64,000 bases of DNA from Kappaphycus alvarezii (Eukaryota; Rhodophyta; Florideophyceae; Gigartinales; Solieriaceae), in the NCBI GenBank assembly GCA_002205965.3, contig NADL03000758.1, positions 434,001 to 498,000 of the forward strand, in the 5' to 3' direction. This document shows, piece after piece, positions 24,840 through 35,375 of this stretch (position 1 is its first letter; each line of letters opens with the position of its first letter). The position numbers were made by a program, and so were the translations under genes. The notes under the pieces were generated by a model that made no database searches, was not told the DNA's origin, and was given only the letters and a program-made list of their open reading frames with translations.

Positions 24840-25310
24840 TTAATCAGAGTCATTAGACGTCATTTTCTCAGCTTGATAAAATAGAAGATTGTATGAACAG
24901 ATGAATAGCCATACTGCAAACGGCTCCTCGAGAGCTTCTCCATGTCTTCGGGCCTGGGCCCGGGAGGAAGTAGCCGCGAAAGGAGACCCAAGGGCGGTTG
25001 TACGGTGAAAAGGACTAAAGGAAGGCTTTCTTGAGTGGTTAGAAGCCAATGAAGGAGATCCGGCACGGATGGAAGCCCTTTCGGATTATTCAGACCCTTC
25101 CTCGACCTCGTCGTTAATGAGGAGGTGCCTCGGGCAGGCTGTGATGGTAGATCTCTCCTCTTCGGTGTAGTTATTGACAAAAGCCTCACTTTTCTCCTTC
25201 CGACGGAGCTCCCGGTACCTTCGATGATCCTCCGGAGTCCGCAATGGCCTCCTTATCCCTCCAACCATTCTCTTCGAGTACCAGGAAGGTTTAAAGTTTA
25301 GCATTCACTG
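24840..25310 (-). mobile_element. Gag-like coding remnant
   Basis: Minus-strand reading: RTPEDHRRYRELRRKEKS, then TYTEEERST-type sequence, a hydrophobic LLHWLLTTQESLPL stretch, and an acidic Ser/Asp end. It is charged and helical, with no recognised domain. It sits where gag of the minus-strand copia fossil at 21.4-24.6 kb would be expected. The assignment rests on position only. Confidence 0.28.
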
Positions 25311-25311
25311 A

Positions 25312-25445
25312 GAGTATTGCCCCTTGAACTTCATGCTAAGCACCGAGAATCCAAAGAGACAAGAGACGCCTGCAGTATAATGAGTATTGCCCCCTTGAAC
25401 TTCGGTATGCACACCGTAAGTCCAAGGAGACAAGGGACACCACTG
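25312..25445. repeat. Imperfect tandem duplication, about 70-bp unit, two copies
   Basis: GAGTATTGCCCC...CTTGAACTTC...GAGACAAG begins at about 25312 and again at about 25382 with several mismatches. No coding role was seen. Confidence 0.65.
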
Positions 25446-25499
25446 CTTTGAGGACAAAAGACAAGAGAAGGGCAACGTTCTGGTTGTGGTGTTCTTCGG

Positions 25500-25605
25500 A
25501 GCTTCGGAATAGGTGTTATGGTGTGGGTGTTGTGGTATGAATGTTGTGGTGTGGATATTTTGGTATGGGTGTTGTGGTGTGGGAGGTGTTCGTGGTGTTG
25601 CTTGC
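25500..25605. repeat. GTGTTGTGGT-type minisatellite
   Basis: About six imperfect copies of a 15-bp unit of the form GGTGTTGTGGTATGG / GGTGTGGATATTTTG occur in a row. Confidence 0.7.
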
Positions 25606-25744
25606 CTCTACTGGTCTGGACCGAATCACTCCTCACCCCTCTCTATATAGACAACTCAGAAATATCAAAATACGCTAGATGGAACTAAAAACATAGAATA
25701 CAGATACAAATTAGCCTCTACAGTACTTTTTAGTCATGTATTTT

Positions 25745-25854
25745 GCTTGTCGCACTGTGTTGTAGTGCGATATTCACAATATGTGGCTCAGCGAAATGAA
25801 TTTGTGCTTGTCGCACTGTGTTGTAGTGCGATATTCACAATATGTGGCTCAGCG
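25745..25854. repeat. Tandem duplication, 61-bp period
   Basis: GCTTGTCGCACTG...GTGGCTCAGCG (49 bp) occurs at 25745 and again, essentially identical, at 25806. The near identity implies a recent duplication. Each unit holds a small dyad (CGCACTGTGTTGTAGTGCG). Confidence 0.85.
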
Positions 25855-26059
25855 CCATGCAAGATACTGTGCATAGCTCGCGTGATGCAAATTTTAGGCC
25901 CTGTAAAGTACTACACATGGCTCTCAGGATCCAACTTTGTCGCCGTGCTGTTGGCGGTACAACATTTTTGTACAATTTTGTACCGTGTTCTACAACATCG
26001 CGCCGATCGCCGTCGCGAAGAACAACCGCCGCGAAGGCACGAGTCTCATGACAGCTTGC

Positions 26060-26252
26060 GTGTAAGATGAGGATCTCGCCCCATTCTCCCCTCTCTCGGT
26101 ACCTTGGGAGATTATTTATTGACAATAAACTAGGAGAGCCTCTCGCTCCAACAGCCTTCCTTAACCCCCGAGCTCAACCTCGAGGTGCAACCCACAAACA
26201 TCTTAGTCAACATTATGGCTGATGCCGCATTTCATCTAACCTAGCTTGACAC
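26060..26252 (-). repeat. LTR (3') of the copia element at 26-30 kb
   Basis: The sequence from AAGATGAGGATC to AGCTTGACA matches 29775-29935 at roughly 85-90% by eye. In the minus sense it starts TGTCAAGCTTGG-like. Confidence 0.75.
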
Positions 26253-29200
26253 CCCTCCTCTGCATCAGCTTTCAGCTTCGAACTTAGAACCTCATCGTTC
26301 CAAGAAGGCCTCTTGGCAACTGAGCAAATTCAACATCAAAAATTCAGCTAAAAAATCAACAATCACAACAATGGACCTGTCAGCAATGCATTGGCCCAAC
26401 TCAAAGATCATAAAACAACAATCGAGTACAAATACTAATGCAATTCTCTGCATCATCGTCCAGTTTTTCGCTGTAAACAAAATACCTCCGGCGGGAATTA
26501 TTCGATCGGGTAGTGACTTCTGTATCTTGCTAAGGTTATCTGAACCGCTTACTGAGCGATACAACCCACACGGGATAGGTTCTAATCAGGTTCTGATAGC
26601 TGCTTGCGTCTGTGGTCAAATAGATTCGAGTTCGATAGTGGTAGGCAATGAACATGAGACGTAAAATCTAGAACAAACCTATTGGATATCCAACTCGATG
26701 CGCAATATCTTCTTTTTTGCTACCTCATTCAACTCAGCGCAAAACTTGATCATAGAAACGGCAGCTAAACTTCTTTTCTACCAGCAGCACTTCTCGATGC
26801 TTCACCAATACAGGACGTGACGCAGGCTTTTTCAAGATATCTGCTACCTGCAGCCTTGTCGGAATGTAATCCAGCTCAATATACCCGACTGAGTTCAAAT
26901 GACGAACATGATGAAACTTGACTTCCACATGTTTGCTCTTAGCCGATATCTGGTATTTTCCAACCATCGCCAACGCAGCAGTGTTGTCGACGAAGATATT
27001 GGTCACTCGTAACTGCACGCGTTCAACACAAGGTCTGCGGTTAACCATGTCCCAAAATAAACGCCTTATCCAAGTCAATTCTTTTGCGCACGTGGACAAG
27101 GCAGTGTATTCAGCCTCTGCGGACGAAAGTGAGAACAACGGTTTGCTTCAAACTCTTTCAGGTACTAGCAGCTCCATCGAATGTCACAAAAAAACCAGTA
27201 GTAGACTTGCGGTTTGTTTGCAGACAGCCCAGTCCGAATCCGAAAATGCCTTAAGTCCATGCTGAGATTCAGAACATGTCCTCCTAAAGAAAATCCACAA
27301 AGTTCCGAGTCCTAGATATATACGCAATACCCGACGAAGAAGATCCATGTGTCTTTGTGTTGGTGCGTGTACATTTCGTGCCAAAACCGCAACCGCAAAT
27401 GAGATGTCCGGTCTGCTGCAAGCAGCTAAGTATAAAAGCTCGTCGATTGTTGTCCGATATTTAGCGTGATCATTTGGTGCAGCAAATGTTCACCTTCTTC
27501 AGCTAGTCCAAGTCTTGCGTCCATAGGCAAAGGTTTCCAAGATCCATTCACGTTCTGCAGCTGATACTTTTCGAGCAGTTCCCTTGTAAAACGTGACTGA
27601 CTGATGATGATGCCTTCATCAAGTTGTGAAATTTCCCAACGAACGTACGCAATTTTCCAGACAACTTACATCAAAAGTGGCCTTGAGACGCATCTTGAAA
27701 TAGTCCAAAAGCTTTGTTCAGTTGGAAGCAAAATTCATGTCATCCACGACGATGACGACAATGATGAACTCGTTGTTCACATTTTGAAGAACACACGAGG
27801 TTCTATCGTTGACTGAGTAAAGTTACAACTCAGAAGTGTTTGGCACAACAAAGAACCCAAAATTTTCCAGCCTGGCGTAGTCCGTACATCGATTGCAGGA
27901 GTTCGCATACATGTTCAAGCATTGCTTCTCTGCAAGATGAGTTGGGTAGGTTGTTCCATAAGGACTAAAAAGCCACGCATGCTTGAACTGTAGATGTAAC
28001 AAGGGAGACAGAAAATGTTCCGAATTGTCTCAATTGAGAATTTCGGAACATCACGAACCGTGTTGGATAACATCATGTAGCGGGCTGGAATTGGATTTAC
28101 AGTCCGACAGTGCCATCCGAGGGAAAGATCAAGGTTCTTATTCGGGATCCCAATACGTTACTGTGCGTTGATTGAAAAACGGGCGCTAAACAAAGACGAA
28201 TTTGAGTTGTTAGATCCATTCAGCAGAAACAACCCATTCTAAATTTGTGTCTGATACACAATGGTATTCGTTCCACGACGGTAGATGATGCATGAAGGAA
28301 CTCCTCCGATAGCGGGTAGATCCGCTGTGAACAGGACTGTGAGTAACTTCGATAACTTCCCAACCGACAAGATGTTGGTCGAGAACTCAGGTGCATGAAA
28401 TGCCTCAATATAAACACCACCATCAAGTGGGACACAAATTGTACCCCTACCAACAATCATCGAAGTAGTTGAGGCAACATTGACTGGCTCCGGCTCGATA
28501 TTTTGATATTTAGCAAACAAGTCTTTGCTAAAGTAGAAGTTTTGTGACCCTCCGGAGTCGAGCAACGAAAATTTTTTTCCGGTCCTAAAATTTGGCGATG
28601 GAGCTTCGGAACTTGTCGCCAGCCACTAACACTTAAAAGTTCTGTGATCCATGATGCGTATCATGTTCTAAGTTACTCAGCATTGCTGCATGACCATTGT
28701 TGTTCTGACCATGGTCTACATATGGCGGATAATTTTCAGGTGCAGTTGGTGGTGTGCTGAAGTGAATGTGAATTGTGGCTTGATATCTAGGGGTACGATA
28801 ACTTCCTTTTCCAAATCCTCTTCCAAATCCTATGCCTCGTCCAGAACCTCTTCCACGTACTCGACCGTGCATGAACATACCTCTGTCCCGACCACGGAAT
28901 CCAGCTTGGTTGGGGTGAACATTTTTGTACCAGCAGTCTTTAGCGTAATGTCCATAGCATCCACAAACATAACATTGGACATTCTTGGGGTTCTTCTTCT
29001 TCTCCACAAAACCTTTCTTCACTGTCGACCCAGGTTTCTTCCGACTTGCATTGGCAGACTTTGGAGTTACATCGATACCCGTCACATCTTCATTCTTGCT
29101 AATGCGACGAGGCAAATCTCCTTCCACTGTAACTACAACACGATACAAAGATAGCTCACTTGTTTGTGTAACCATTGCCAAAGGGGCAAACGACTCGGGC

Positions 29201-29769
29201 AATGCGCGAAGCAACTTCAAGGCCTTTTCTTCTTCTTTAACCAGCGAATCATACGATGAAAATTTCCCACCATTTTATAAAATGACTCAAGCTGACTCTC
29301 CCAACTTGCGTTTTCATCAAAGCGAAGTGACCCCAGCTCATTTTCCAGGCTCAGTATGGCTTGGGCGTTTGAGGTCGTGTATAGTCTTGCAAGTCCATCC
29401 CAGAGTTCTTTGGCGGACCGTTCATTATCATCAATAACCTTACTCATTTGGGCAAGGGGCCCAGAGCCCAGACTTAGGACAATAGCAGAATTGGCCTTGA
29501 TCATGGCCTTAAGCCTTTTTTTGCGAAAAGCCACGGACGCAAAGACAGATTCTTCAGAGAAACATAAAAACTCAAATTCATGACGACGAATGTAGGTATG
29601 TACACCGGTACCAGTGTATATAATCCTTGGAGCTTCCAAGCTTTGCCAACTTTGTAACCGGATCCTGGTCGGTCGAAATTGTTCTTGACGAAGGGGTACT
29701 GACGGTAGGAAGTGTAGGACCGCAAGAGTGGGTGGCAGGAAAGTGGTGTTGCAACCGTTCGCGATGTTA

Positions 29770-29936
29770 CCATGAAAGATGAGGATCCCCCATTCATTGG
29801 CAATAAACTAGGAGAGCCTCTCGCTCCAACAGGCTGTCCTTAACCTCTGAGCTCAACCTTGAGGTGCAATCCACAAATATCTTAGTCAACATTATGGCTG
29901 ATGCCGCATTACATCTAACCAAGCTTGACATTGCGT
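29770..29936 (-). repeat. LTR (5') of the copia element at 26-30 kb
   Basis: Partner of the LTR at 26060-26252. In the minus sense it starts TGTCAAGCTTGG. It is followed internally by TGGTAACATCGC, a plausible tRNA primer-binding site. Confidence 0.75.
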
Positions 29937-30050
29937 GCCATTTCACGATTCCAGCGATAGGCATATCTTGTGGTGGACACAAACTGCCATAGGGTATAAT
30001 TTAAATGTGTAGTTATCATTTCTTCATGTATTATATAATGCGGACAAGCC

Positions 30051-30496
30051 TAGTGTCTATCCGACCACGCACTGTCCTCATATGAGGCACACTTTGTCCT
30101 CATATGAGGACAGTTTCCGTTACATTTTGGAAAGGAAAATGTTTTGGAAGCCCGAAATTTTTACTGGAAAAAAGGTTTTTTATGTTTAGTTATAGTACAG
30201 TAATTTTTACTGTACATGCGCCCTCGTTTCTGAAACCCCCCACGATAATACGAACTATTTTACCTTCCAAAATGAAGTCGTTTTCACAACTTCTTGCGAA
30301 GAGCGGAAGCTGGGGAGGGAAAATTGGTCCAGCCTTCACCGAGGTCAACAATCTTGAAAAGTTTGTTTTGATCGGCCATCTACACTCATGAACTAATGCG
30401 GAGGGATAAGAAATGCGCTGAGGTAAAAAAATTTTGTATTGAAAAAGAAGTGCTAAAAGTAGTCCTCATATGAGGACAACGGTCCAATAGACACTA
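30051..30496 (+). mobile_element. MITE, CCTCATATGAGG family, copy 1
   Basis: A 446-bp repeat bounded by TAGTGTCTATCCG and CCAATAGACACTA, that is, GTGTCTAT inverted termini inside TA dinucleotides. It contains the perfect 12-bp palindrome CCTCATATGAGG twice near the left end (from about 30077 and 30098) and once near the right. It also has an inverted repeat GTACAGTAA-TTT-TTACTGTAC at about 30195-30215. It is about 97% identical by eye to the copy at 63390-63834. It has no coding capacity; short frames inside it are incidental. TA flanks suggest mobilisation by a Tc1/mariner-type transposase. Confidence 0.82.
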
Positions 30497-30497
30497 G

Positions 30498-33400
30498 CTA
30501 ATAGTGTAAGCTAAGATAGTTGAAGTTCGTCCCTGCCGTTTTGAGAGTAAGCGCTAGGATCGATGTTGCAAGGGTAGACCATATTGTCGACGAGGTTCGT
30601 TGCCGCAGATGGTCAAGGGCCGCCGTTGGCGTACAGAACAGTCGTCGCGATATCAATTTCGCATGGGTCTCAGTCACCCCAGAGGTTGACTTACAGGGCG
30701 CGGCGAAAGAGTCGAAAGCGAGCGGGACAAAGTGAAAACCGACCTTTGGAAAGGTAGCGTCCGGGGTCAGGTTAAACGCAGCTCTCACTGAGAGGTCGAA
30801 GGTCTTCACCTCGTCAACGTAGGCCGATTCGGCTGCTCCGCAGGGTATCGCAGGGTGCCAATGCAGCTTGTTTGAGGTAAGATCGGGCCATGGGTCTGCC
30901 AATGGTGACATCATATACGACTTGCGTCTGCGCATCGCGCGTTGTCAGTAGGTTCCGGTCCACATTGGACGAGGATGTCGGCTGGCCGGAGGTCTGTACC
31001 CGGCACAAGGTTGGGAACTTCTTGTCTGTGAGCGAGACCGGCAGGTGGAACATGTCGGTCGTGAGGAGGTTCCGGAGGAAGTTGTGTCGGGTAGCGGCGT
31101 TGTATCCTGATGTGCAACTCGAAGCATGGTCGCCTTGGGCGTCCATGTAAGCGAGACAGTGGGTGCAAACAAGGGGAATTGACGAGTCGAAGACAGGGAG
31201 TCGAGGTGCCGGCGAAGCATGATGGACCAGACCTCGGGGGAAACATGAGTAGCCTTGGAGGGATGCGCGATGAGCCACGCGTAGGCGCATGGATTGAGCA
31301 AGGAATTACGTCTCGCGCGAAGGCGAATGGAAACCTCGGTGTGTCGGGCAGGTCGTGGTTGAGCTGTCCATGTCCTCTTCCCATAGCTTGGAAGCCGCCG
31401 AATTGTGAATGGCCTGAAATAGAAAGTGGTGTGGTCTTCAGGTCGCATTGCTAGGGCTTCGGGCTCCAAGTGTCCGAGAGAGTAGGACTGGGGGTTTCGA
31501 AGTTCTTCTTGCAGACGTAGGGGCTGGAAGGGGGATTCAAGCGCGGTGGCCACGAAGCGCATTGCAGGTCGTGCGCATCGCATATAGAACTGGCAGGGCG
31601 TTCGGGTGTCGCAGGGGTGCGGACTCGATGAGGCTGGCCGCATATGAGGCATGCAAGGTGAGGGCTAGGGACGTAAAACCATGCCCGCCAAGGCGAAAGG
31701 GGAGGCGAACTTGGCGGATGCTCTGAGTGGTAAGGGGTACGGAGTTGAGCCTTGAAGAGGCTACCGTTTGGGCCTTGTCAAACTCCTTGGCGAGCGGGTA
31801 TGCAATGGCCGGGGGGGTGAGCCGGAAGGCGTGTTGCACTTTGCAGGCCGATGCGCAGAGTCTGTGGAGGTGGAAGGCGATGCGAGGGTGAGGCAGTTTG
31901 AGCAGGGTTGAGAGCATGTTGTCGCAAAGGTCCATTCGAGACTTGAGAAAGGAGCGCATGTACTCATCAGAGCCCAGGGGGCGCCCAGGAGGGTAATTCC
32001 GTTCTCATCTGGGATAGACAGCGGGAGCACACATCGTAGCTGGCGTAGGCTGTCCGAGGATAGAGACGGCCAATATGCCAGGGTCTTGGAGGCGTTGATG
32101 TGGAACTGGAAAGCCGTTCCGGCGGCGTGAACCAGGATGCGTAGGGCCTTGCAGATCTCATCAACAGGGCCGAGGAGGAGTCCATCATCAGCGTACTAGC
32201 GGTTCAAGTTGAGAGCGCATTCCTCGGATATTTTCTGTACAAGAGGCTGTAAGCACAGAGTAAAGAGGAACATACTTGCAGGATCTCCCTGCTGGGTTCC
32301 CTCATTGCTGTAAAGCATGATAGGAGCGGCTTTGGGGGCCCGGGTGCGCACGAATAGGGGTGGGACTAAGGCCGTATATCATGTTGATAAAGCGCGCCCG
32401 CAGCGCGACATGTCTGATCATGTGCATTCTGGCGTCATAAACTATGGAGTCCATGCCGGCGGAAACACCGCTGGCGAGTTGACATGGGCGAAATGAGTGC
32501 GGGTGTCAGCGAGGGCCGGACCAAATAGGACTTTAGTTGCCAGGCGTCGAGGCGTTTGTCCAATTGCGATGGGGCGGATCTTGTCCGGCCGGGGCTGGAT
32601 CGGGATGAAGGTGGCTGCGGTGAGGAGAGGAAGGGTTTGCATGGGTAGGTCACCCCTGGCTAGGCGCCTGACAAGGTTCGTGAGAGCGGAGAGGCCGGTG
32701 ACGCCAGCCTGCGGGGAGATGGAGCGGTCGTGGCGATGAGGCGTACGCGGGGACATAAGATCGGGACCTGACGAAGCAGTTGGATTGAGAGATCTTGCTG
32801 CCCGTAGGACGTCAGCTTCCGTGATGTGTGAGGCGGCGGGAGGTCAGGAGAAGGGATTGGTTGCACAGGTGCCGGGGATCTGGATGGAGGTCATGCAGCT
32901 TGTTGATGACATCAGAGCTCCCAGCGTCAGCCACTGAAGCATGGAGCAGGGTGCGCATGGCGCGCATGGCGCGCGAGTACTGTCCTTCTTTCGCCAGGTG
33001 GAGAGCTCGCGTTGTGCGGAAACTGAGAGGCGAAGCATTTTGTCGCCGGGGCGTCGGTGCATAAGATTCAATTCAGTGTTTCGGCGGTGTGCAGAGATTG
33101 CCTCAGTCCACAGAGCAGACCAATCCCCTCCGGAGGCTCTCCGTATGCGCTCTCGGAGACCGCGCACTTGACATTTGTGGGACGCCAGCCAGGTTCTCGA
33201 AGTGATCGACGTAGAACAGCAACTGGGAAAAGGTGTAGCTTGATAAAGGCTGCATGTGTCTCATCGGGTGGAAGGGAGGAAGATGCAGCCCGTATTAGGC
33301 GGATAAACAGAAGCACGGCATCGTGAAGGCATGGGCGGGAATGGATGTGAAGAGATCGGATGGGCGGAAGGGGGAGGTGAGAATCTCATGTGGAGATGGA

Positions 33401-33915
33401 AGGCTTGGTGCAAGGGTAAGAGGAGAAGATTGCATGGGAGGGGACCGATGGGGTAGGTAGCGGGGGTGGTTACGAGCTCGGGGGGTTGGTGATAACGCCT
33501 TTAATAGCTGACGCGGCGGCCGTCAGAAGAGGAAGGCGACGAGGCAGCATGGGGAGCCGGCAGTCGTTCGGGCGCCTGCTGCTTCGGATTGGCCGGGAGG
33601 GTCAGAGGGTCGGCACCATGAGTGTTCGACTTTGGGGTTGGGGTCAGCAGCGGCGGTTGTGGGATGGTCCGCGGAGCACCGGCGCTTTATTGCCGCCGGT
33701 GAACCGCCAGGTGACCGCATAGCGGGGTCCGACGGGGCGTACAATGCTTGGTTGGCGTTCTGCGAAGGAGGCGGGGAGGTGGTGGTGCGTTTGCTCCCTT
33801 GGGCTTTAGAGCGTTTTTTGCCCTTTGAGTTGGAGCGGGAGCGAGAGCTGGAGTGGGAGCGGGAGCGGGCGGGGGCCGTATAGTTTAAATGGATCAACAC
33901 ACGTATGGTTTGCAT
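30498..33915 (-). pseudogene. Non-LTR retrotransposon (LINE) ORF: RT, CCHC and C-terminal endonuclease-like tail
   Basis: Read right to left on the minus strand. First comes a Ser/Arg/Lys-rich N-terminus (33523-33915). RT N-terminal motifs follow (RLARGDLP, then IQPRPDKIRPIAIGQTPRRLA) at about 32.5-32.7 kb. The RT core has NEGTQQGDPASMFLF at about 32.27-32.3 kb and YADDGLLLGP at about 32.17-32.19 kb, then a thumb-like ILLKLPHPRIAFHL region. Next is a CCHC motif (CTHCLAYMDAQGDHASSC) near 31.1-31.2 kb, and a tail with RPADI and DVTIG spacing reminiscent of restriction-like endonucleases. A stop (32196-32198) replaces the residue just before YADD, often Trp, and frames shift several times, so it is inactive. 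The 3' end abuts MITE copy 1 at 30496. Confidence 0.8.
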
Positions 33916-34255
33916 AACACCGTTCTGCGAAGTGCAATATCTTAGTTCAAACCTTGTCTGTGTGGTGCACTGAGTGGTTCGACTACTCGTAGGATCTTAC
34001 TGGATGTTCCACGTTAGGGACCTGAAGTAGAGTGCAAGATACTGTAGAATGGACATCGCTATGGACGACCACATGAACTACTGAGGCGCTGGTAAACGCG
34101 CCGGGGAATCATACCGTCGGAAGTAAGGTATCGGTGAGCTTTTCGAGGGACAAATTCGTTCAGCAGTTGGGTGGTCTCGGGAGCAGGGTGCACTCAGGGA
34201 GTCGAAGGCTATAGGGCAGAAATAGAACCAGGGTCGCGGTCTAGGCGTCGGATGG
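33916..34255. other. No gene recognised
   Basis: Sequence between two LINE pieces. It may contain the 5' UTR of the left LINE. Confidence 0.4.
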
Positions 34256-34259
34256 GTGC

Positions 34260-34735
34260 GTCAAGGCAACGTGTGAGCTTTCGTCCCTGAGCTTATCCGG
34301 TGGGCGAGGTCGGCGTCTCCTCCAGCAGGCTGGGTGGCCATTGTTGTGGCGGTAGCCTTAAATGGTGAGACCACCATGATAAAGAAGACGATGGGGGGGG
34401 GCAGGTTAGTGGCGGGAAGGGTCGAACGGTAGGGCCAGTACGTCCGCAGGCCTGAGTTCCGTACCCGAGAGGAGTGGGACCTCGAAATGGCAGTCAGTCC
34501 TGCAGCGCGGTTGACGGGTATGCCAGGGCGTTGCGTAGAGAATTGTGGCGGTGGATACGCCCGAGCCAGACGGCAAGGTCGGCGGCGTGGTCGCCGAGGT
34601 CGTCCATCTGGTGGGGCAGTTTTGGCACTGGAGCGGTAACGAGTCCGAGTAAACCGGGAGTCCAAGGTGTCGGCGGAGCATGACGGCCCAGCGGGCGTTG
34701 GAGACCGCGGTGGCCACGGGGGGTGAGCAGCGATG
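34260..34735 (-). pseudogene. LINE 3'-end fragment, same family
   Basis: Minus-strand reading WAVMLRRHLGLPV, then LQCQNCP with LGDHAADL, RHN-LRNA, and LLSGTELRPADVLALP. This corresponds piece for piece to the C-terminal CCHC/RPAD region of the LINE at 30.5-33.9 kb (WSIMLRRHL, CTHC, GDHASSC, RHNFLRNLL, ADI). It is 5'-truncated, as LINE insertions usually are, and frame-shifted. Confidence 0.62.
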
Positions 34736-34799
34736 AGGGCGGCTGCAGGGGGGAGCGCCGGAATGCAAGACCGTACTTGTTTAGTGGGACATCACCGTG

Positions 34800-35170
34800 G
34801 TGTGTCCCTTCTAGCCCTCAGTCCTCACCAAAGCCGCCCATGCCTCCGGTGGCGTCGCAGACGCGGCCCATCGCTCGAAGATCTCGGACTTTGAGCGTAA
34901 GATTTCCCAGCGCGCCCCCCTGACCTGGTCCCCGAGCTCTTGGTTTCCGGTTCCAACCGTTCGCCTTCGACTCGCTCGGCTCACCCTCCCTTCCTCATCC
35001 ACCTCCTCGAAAACTACATCCCCGCATCACCCGCCGCTACCACACGACCGACGATTTGATCCGCCGATGCATATCAGCGTCTCTGCACGGTCATTCGGTC
35101 CTCGTCGGCCACGCTGTCCTTTCACGTGCACCGCTACTTGCGGCAGATATGACTCAACCGGCTAGCTCTA
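34800..35170 (+). pseudogene. Possible LINE C-terminal fragment, plus strand
   Basis: Plus-strand AVLTKAAHASGG, then ADAAHRSKI and RKISQRA resemble the extreme C-terminus of the LINE at about 30.6-30.7 kb (SGVTETHAKLISRRL). It is weak and frame-shifted. If correct, LINE tails of both orientations flank the upstream side of the lyase gene. Confidence 0.33.
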
Positions 35171-35375
35171 GTCTACGTTCACGCGTCAGTGTACCTGCTG
35201 AAAAACGCTTGAGTTACAAAAAGTCAAAATTACTACAGGATAGCAGTCGGTTGTAGTAGGCACCAGCTGGTGACTACCGTACATACAGTACTGTGCTGTA
35301 TCCTGTCATTTCGCGCCGAAAACTGTGATCTCCCACCGCAACGAAACAATCGCCACCTCCACAACACCATTGTTA

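Larger units (their letters stand above)
26050..29940 (-). mobile_element. Ty1/copia element with both LTRs, broken
   Basis: Order on the minus strand, right to left. A gag capsid part lies at 29217-29639. Gag with a C-x2-C-x4-H-x4-C zinc knuckle (CYVCGCYGHYAKDC) and a Gly/Arg-rich tail lies at 28633-29220. A protease (LDSGGS, then NILSVGKL) lies at 28239-28565. Integrase and RT are degraded at 27.2-28.2 kb. RNase H (SSAEAEY, then KHVEVKFHHVRH, then VADILKKP) lies at 26734-27138. Gag and RNase H are better kept than the middle, which suggests moderate age. It is broken, with several interruptions. No host genes lie inside it. Confidence 0.82.

Noticed and set aside
25500-25605. CRISPR-like array
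   Set aside because: Units are contiguous with no unique spacers; it is an ordinary minisatellite in eukaryotic DNA.
30945-31652. 235-codon minus-strand frame
   Set aside because: It is in a different frame from the LINE C-terminal CCHC region it overlaps; Pro/Arg-rich content is a GC-bias shadow.
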